Source of the DNA: Phytophthora colocasiae
Lineage: Eukaryota; Oomycota; Peronosporomycetes; Peronosporales; Peronosporaceae
Length of the DNA stretch: 64,000 nt
Direction: 5' to 3'
Assembly: GCA_018806915.1 (NCBI GenBank)
Contig: JAGKQI010000093.1
Coordinates: forward strand, 682,001 to 746,000
The notes beneath the pieces were generated by a model, which saw nothing but the letters and a program-made list of their open reading frames with translations, was not told where the DNA came from and made no database searches. How positions within the stretch are numbered: the stretch's first letter is position 1; every line of letters starts with the position of its first letter. Below are positions 61,656-64,000 of this stretch, piece by piece. The position numbers and the translations under genes were made by a program.

Positions 61656-63983
61656 TTATTGATCGTCTAGTAGATCTCGGAAGGTGTGTAGCAGCGCGAT
61701 AGTCGCTGTTCCCATCGTTTCGTTCCAGAATCCTTCCTGCAACTTCCGATCGAGAGTTTGGGCTGCTTTCACAACATTCGCCAAAGTTTTCGTGGATTCC
61801 GGTGACGTCTCCACCAGAACTCGCATCGCTTCAAGAGCTGAAGAAGCCACAGTGAACTCAGTGCAAGTCTCCAGCTCTCCTAAGAAGTCTGCGAACGTAA
61901 GTCCAAGCTCTGCGAGTTCTTGTGGATTGATCTGGTTGTTTACCGTTGGAACTTGATCACTTGACATATACAGCTCACGGATTTTTGGTGGTAAGAAGCT
62001 GCAGTTGACTCCTCTTCGTGCACTCGTCATATTTTCTTCCTCCAGTAGTTTTTCAGCTGAGGACGACATCGAGAAGGCTGACGACTGTATCAAGGACAAG
62101 ACAAAAAGGTAAGAGATGAGGTCAAGAACTCGTAGTTCAGGTAGATTACCTGCTTGGAGAGACCACTGGACGAATCACGCAGAGATTTCTGCGATTTCCG
62201 AGCAAGATGGCCACGTCCAAGTGACTGAATGCACGTGGCAGCCTCGATCTCCTCGAAACTGTGGTCTCGTGCGATAGAAAACGATCTCCAGAAGCTTTGA
62301 ATCGTGCTAGCAGCAATTTCCAGGACACCCAACAGCTCGTTATCGACTGCTTCTTGATGAATAGCTGCTCTTCGAGCCTCGTAGTCGCGGAAAACCTGCT
62401 GGATTGTGCGAGCTGCGATGCTGCGGACCCCTTCGTTCACTGCTCGTTGAGTATTTTGTCTGTGAAGTCGAAAGGATCGCTGAATTGTGTTCACCGCAGT
62501 GATCACTCCTGCTCTTGTGCACTCAGTTAGTAAACGACTCTGACATCCACGAACAAGCGCTTGGATCTTGATTGCACTAAGCTCTTCCAAGAAACTCAGT
62601 TCCATTGCCAACTATGAAGAAAAATACGTTAGAAAAACGTGGGGAAATTGGTAGAACGACGAAACTTACCGCAAGGTTAAGAACGATGTCGAAATGTCTC
62701 CGCTCAATGTATATCCGACTCAAATCACCAGCATTCTCCACTGCAATTCGTTCACGTACTAGATAACTTTTGATTAACGCTTGGATACGAATAGCTGCAG
62801 TTTGTTGTCGTTGAGTATCGATCTTGTCCTTGATACTACGGGGAGTTGAGGTTGTCGATTGTTGTTGACTTCCAGTTCTTTGACTCGTACAAACGAAGTT
62901 TGCAGGTTGTTTCTCCCTATTACTAGGCATTTCAACGTCTTCATCACCAATCCGTGAGCTTTGTCCCCCCAAAGGTATCGATGGCACAGTACCACCTCGT
63001 CGAGGTGGTTCTGGTTCTTGTAGCAGACTGAGATTAATGTGAGGGACAGTAGCGGCGGTGTTAAGATGGAAGTCTGGACGTTTTTGGCTTGAACCTGCTG
63101 CCTTGTTCACTGTAGCTCCAAGCGCAACATCCGCAATCGAAAACTGTCGATGAATAGCAGGAACAGGGAGTTTGTCTTCTTCTGGACTTTCAGTCACATT
63201 CCGACCAAACACTCGTCGATATAGGCGTTGAATAAGGCAAACTGCCATGTCTTCTACCTCCTCCCTTTGGAGATCCAGTTGAAATCGTTCTTCTTCCAGT
63301 CGCAAATTTTCCTTTTGTGTTTCCATATACTGTCGGGCATGCCGTTGAATCAATTTCGCCGCATCATTCTCTTGTTTAATCTACAAAACAAAATGGTGAG
63401 TAAAACATCAAACAAAATGAGTTTACAGAACAAACTGAGTTACCTGTTTCAGTTTTCTGACCTCAGTTCGACATCGTTCGCCTCGGAAAAACGCCTGCAG
63501 TCGACAACCAGCAGCTTGACGGAATAGTTTTAACTCGAAATCACGTGCCACAGCCTCAGATTCGAAAACGTGGACGTCTTCTTGGATCTCCACTCCTTCC
63601 TCCTCCTTTACCACGGGTGTTACAGTCTGTACTACATTCGACTTAATCTCAGCTTTAGCACCAGAATCCCGTCTTACTTGTTCAATTCGATCTCGTAATT
63701 TAGATGTGGCACTTCGTGGAGTTGAAACTCTTGACCCACACTCACTGTCGACTCCATCCGTACGTGTAGGGCTCTTAGAGTTGTTCCCTGCCAAGTCAAC
63801 TGAGGGTGGACGAATTCCGACACCGTTGAGGTCATCTTTAATACTTTCTGCGAGCTTTTTCATCCGGCGAAGATACTCCAAATGACAGACTCGTTGGGCC
63901 GGTAGATCAGGATCAGTATCATCGTCTCCAACGTACCCAGCAGTCCCAGCTTCACTATCACTAACTGTCTCACTTGACTCCAT
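61656..63983 (-). CDS. IQ-motif (calmodulin-binding) repeat protein, four exons, 5' end open
   Basis: Exons 63983-63444, 63380-62670, 62611-62150 and 62084-61656; 713 aa from the first ATG, though no stop lies upstream before the window ends, so the true start may be outside. An acidic, Ser-rich N-terminus is followed by about nine IQ motifs: GCRLQAFFRGERCR, KLIQRHARQY, CLIQRLYRRVFGR, IRIQALIKSYLVR, IKIQALVRGCQSR, NTIQRSFRLHR, RTIQQVFRDYEAR, STIQSFWRSF and TCIQSLGRGHLAR. IQ motifs bind calmodulin or related light chains. There is no motor domain in view, so this is not a myosin as seen; a cytoskeletal scaffold is a guess. The C-terminal 140 residues are helical and unassigned. All three introns are phase 0 and 58-65 bp. 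Confidence 0.85.
62085..62149 (-). other. Intron 3 of the IQ gene
   Basis: 65 bp, GTAATC...GATACAG; joins SGLSKQ to SSAFSMS. Confidence 0.85.
62612..62669 (-). other. Intron 2 of the IQ gene
   Basis: 58 bp, GTAAGT...TTCATAG; joins IVLNLA to LAMELSF. Confidence 0.85.
63381..63443 (-). other. Intron 1 of the IQ gene
   Basis: 63 bp, GTAACT...TTTGTAG on the minus strand; joins KLKQ to IKQEND. Confidence 0.85.
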
Positions 63984-64000
63984 TGACAATTGAGAACGAC

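Overview
The window looks like a gene-poor, transposon-rich stretch of an oomycete nuclear genome, most likely Phytophthora or a close relative. Support: host genes with 58-77 bp GT-AG introns, initiator elements of the oomycete type (TCATTYY...WTTT) a few tens of bases upstream of starts, eukaryotic genes (SAC3/GANP, UBA5, KIX, IQ-repeat protein), and copia, gypsy and hAT elements of the kind common in these genomes. The assignment comes from content, not from a database search.

Left flank (1-5530): the 3' part of a SAC3/GANP-domain gene, a divergent pair of shikimate-pathway genes (chorismate synthase on the minus strand, class I DAHP synthase on the plus strand) sharing a 0.67 kb promoter region, and tRNA-Arg(CCT). 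Right flank (58.8-64 kb): a KIX-domain (Med15-like) gene, the UFM1-activating enzyme UBA5, and a four-exon protein with about nine IQ motifs, open at the window end.

The middle (5.6-55.6 kb) once held two head-to-head pairs of paralogues for secreted enzymes: two GH78-type rhamnosidase genes and two S33-family serine peptidase genes. All four are broken. The minus-strand GH78 gene is cut by a 3 kb hAT element (with a smaller hAT inside it) and by a 1 kb Tc1/mariner-type element. The plus-strand GH78 copy carries a stop, a frameshift and a 190 bp piece of an imidazolonepropionase gene. S33 copy 1 has one single-base frameshift. S33 copy 2 is spread over 31 kb by a gypsy element, a hAT-within-hAT and a second gypsy element whose own 5' LTR holds another DNA transposon. 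Target-site duplications at most junctions let the original gene be followed exactly.

A copia element with a half-tRNA-type primer site lies between the S33 copies. All three LTR elements are young (0 to 3 LTR substitutions) yet have frameshifted ORFs. The most unusual items are the unclassified DNA transposon at 51.1-54.9 kb, with perfect hairpins at one end, the hAT element with an intact transposase and a captured ARF-GEF (GBF1-like) fragment, and a shared GGAAAAC heptamer where gag and pol overlap in the -1 frame in both gypsy elements.
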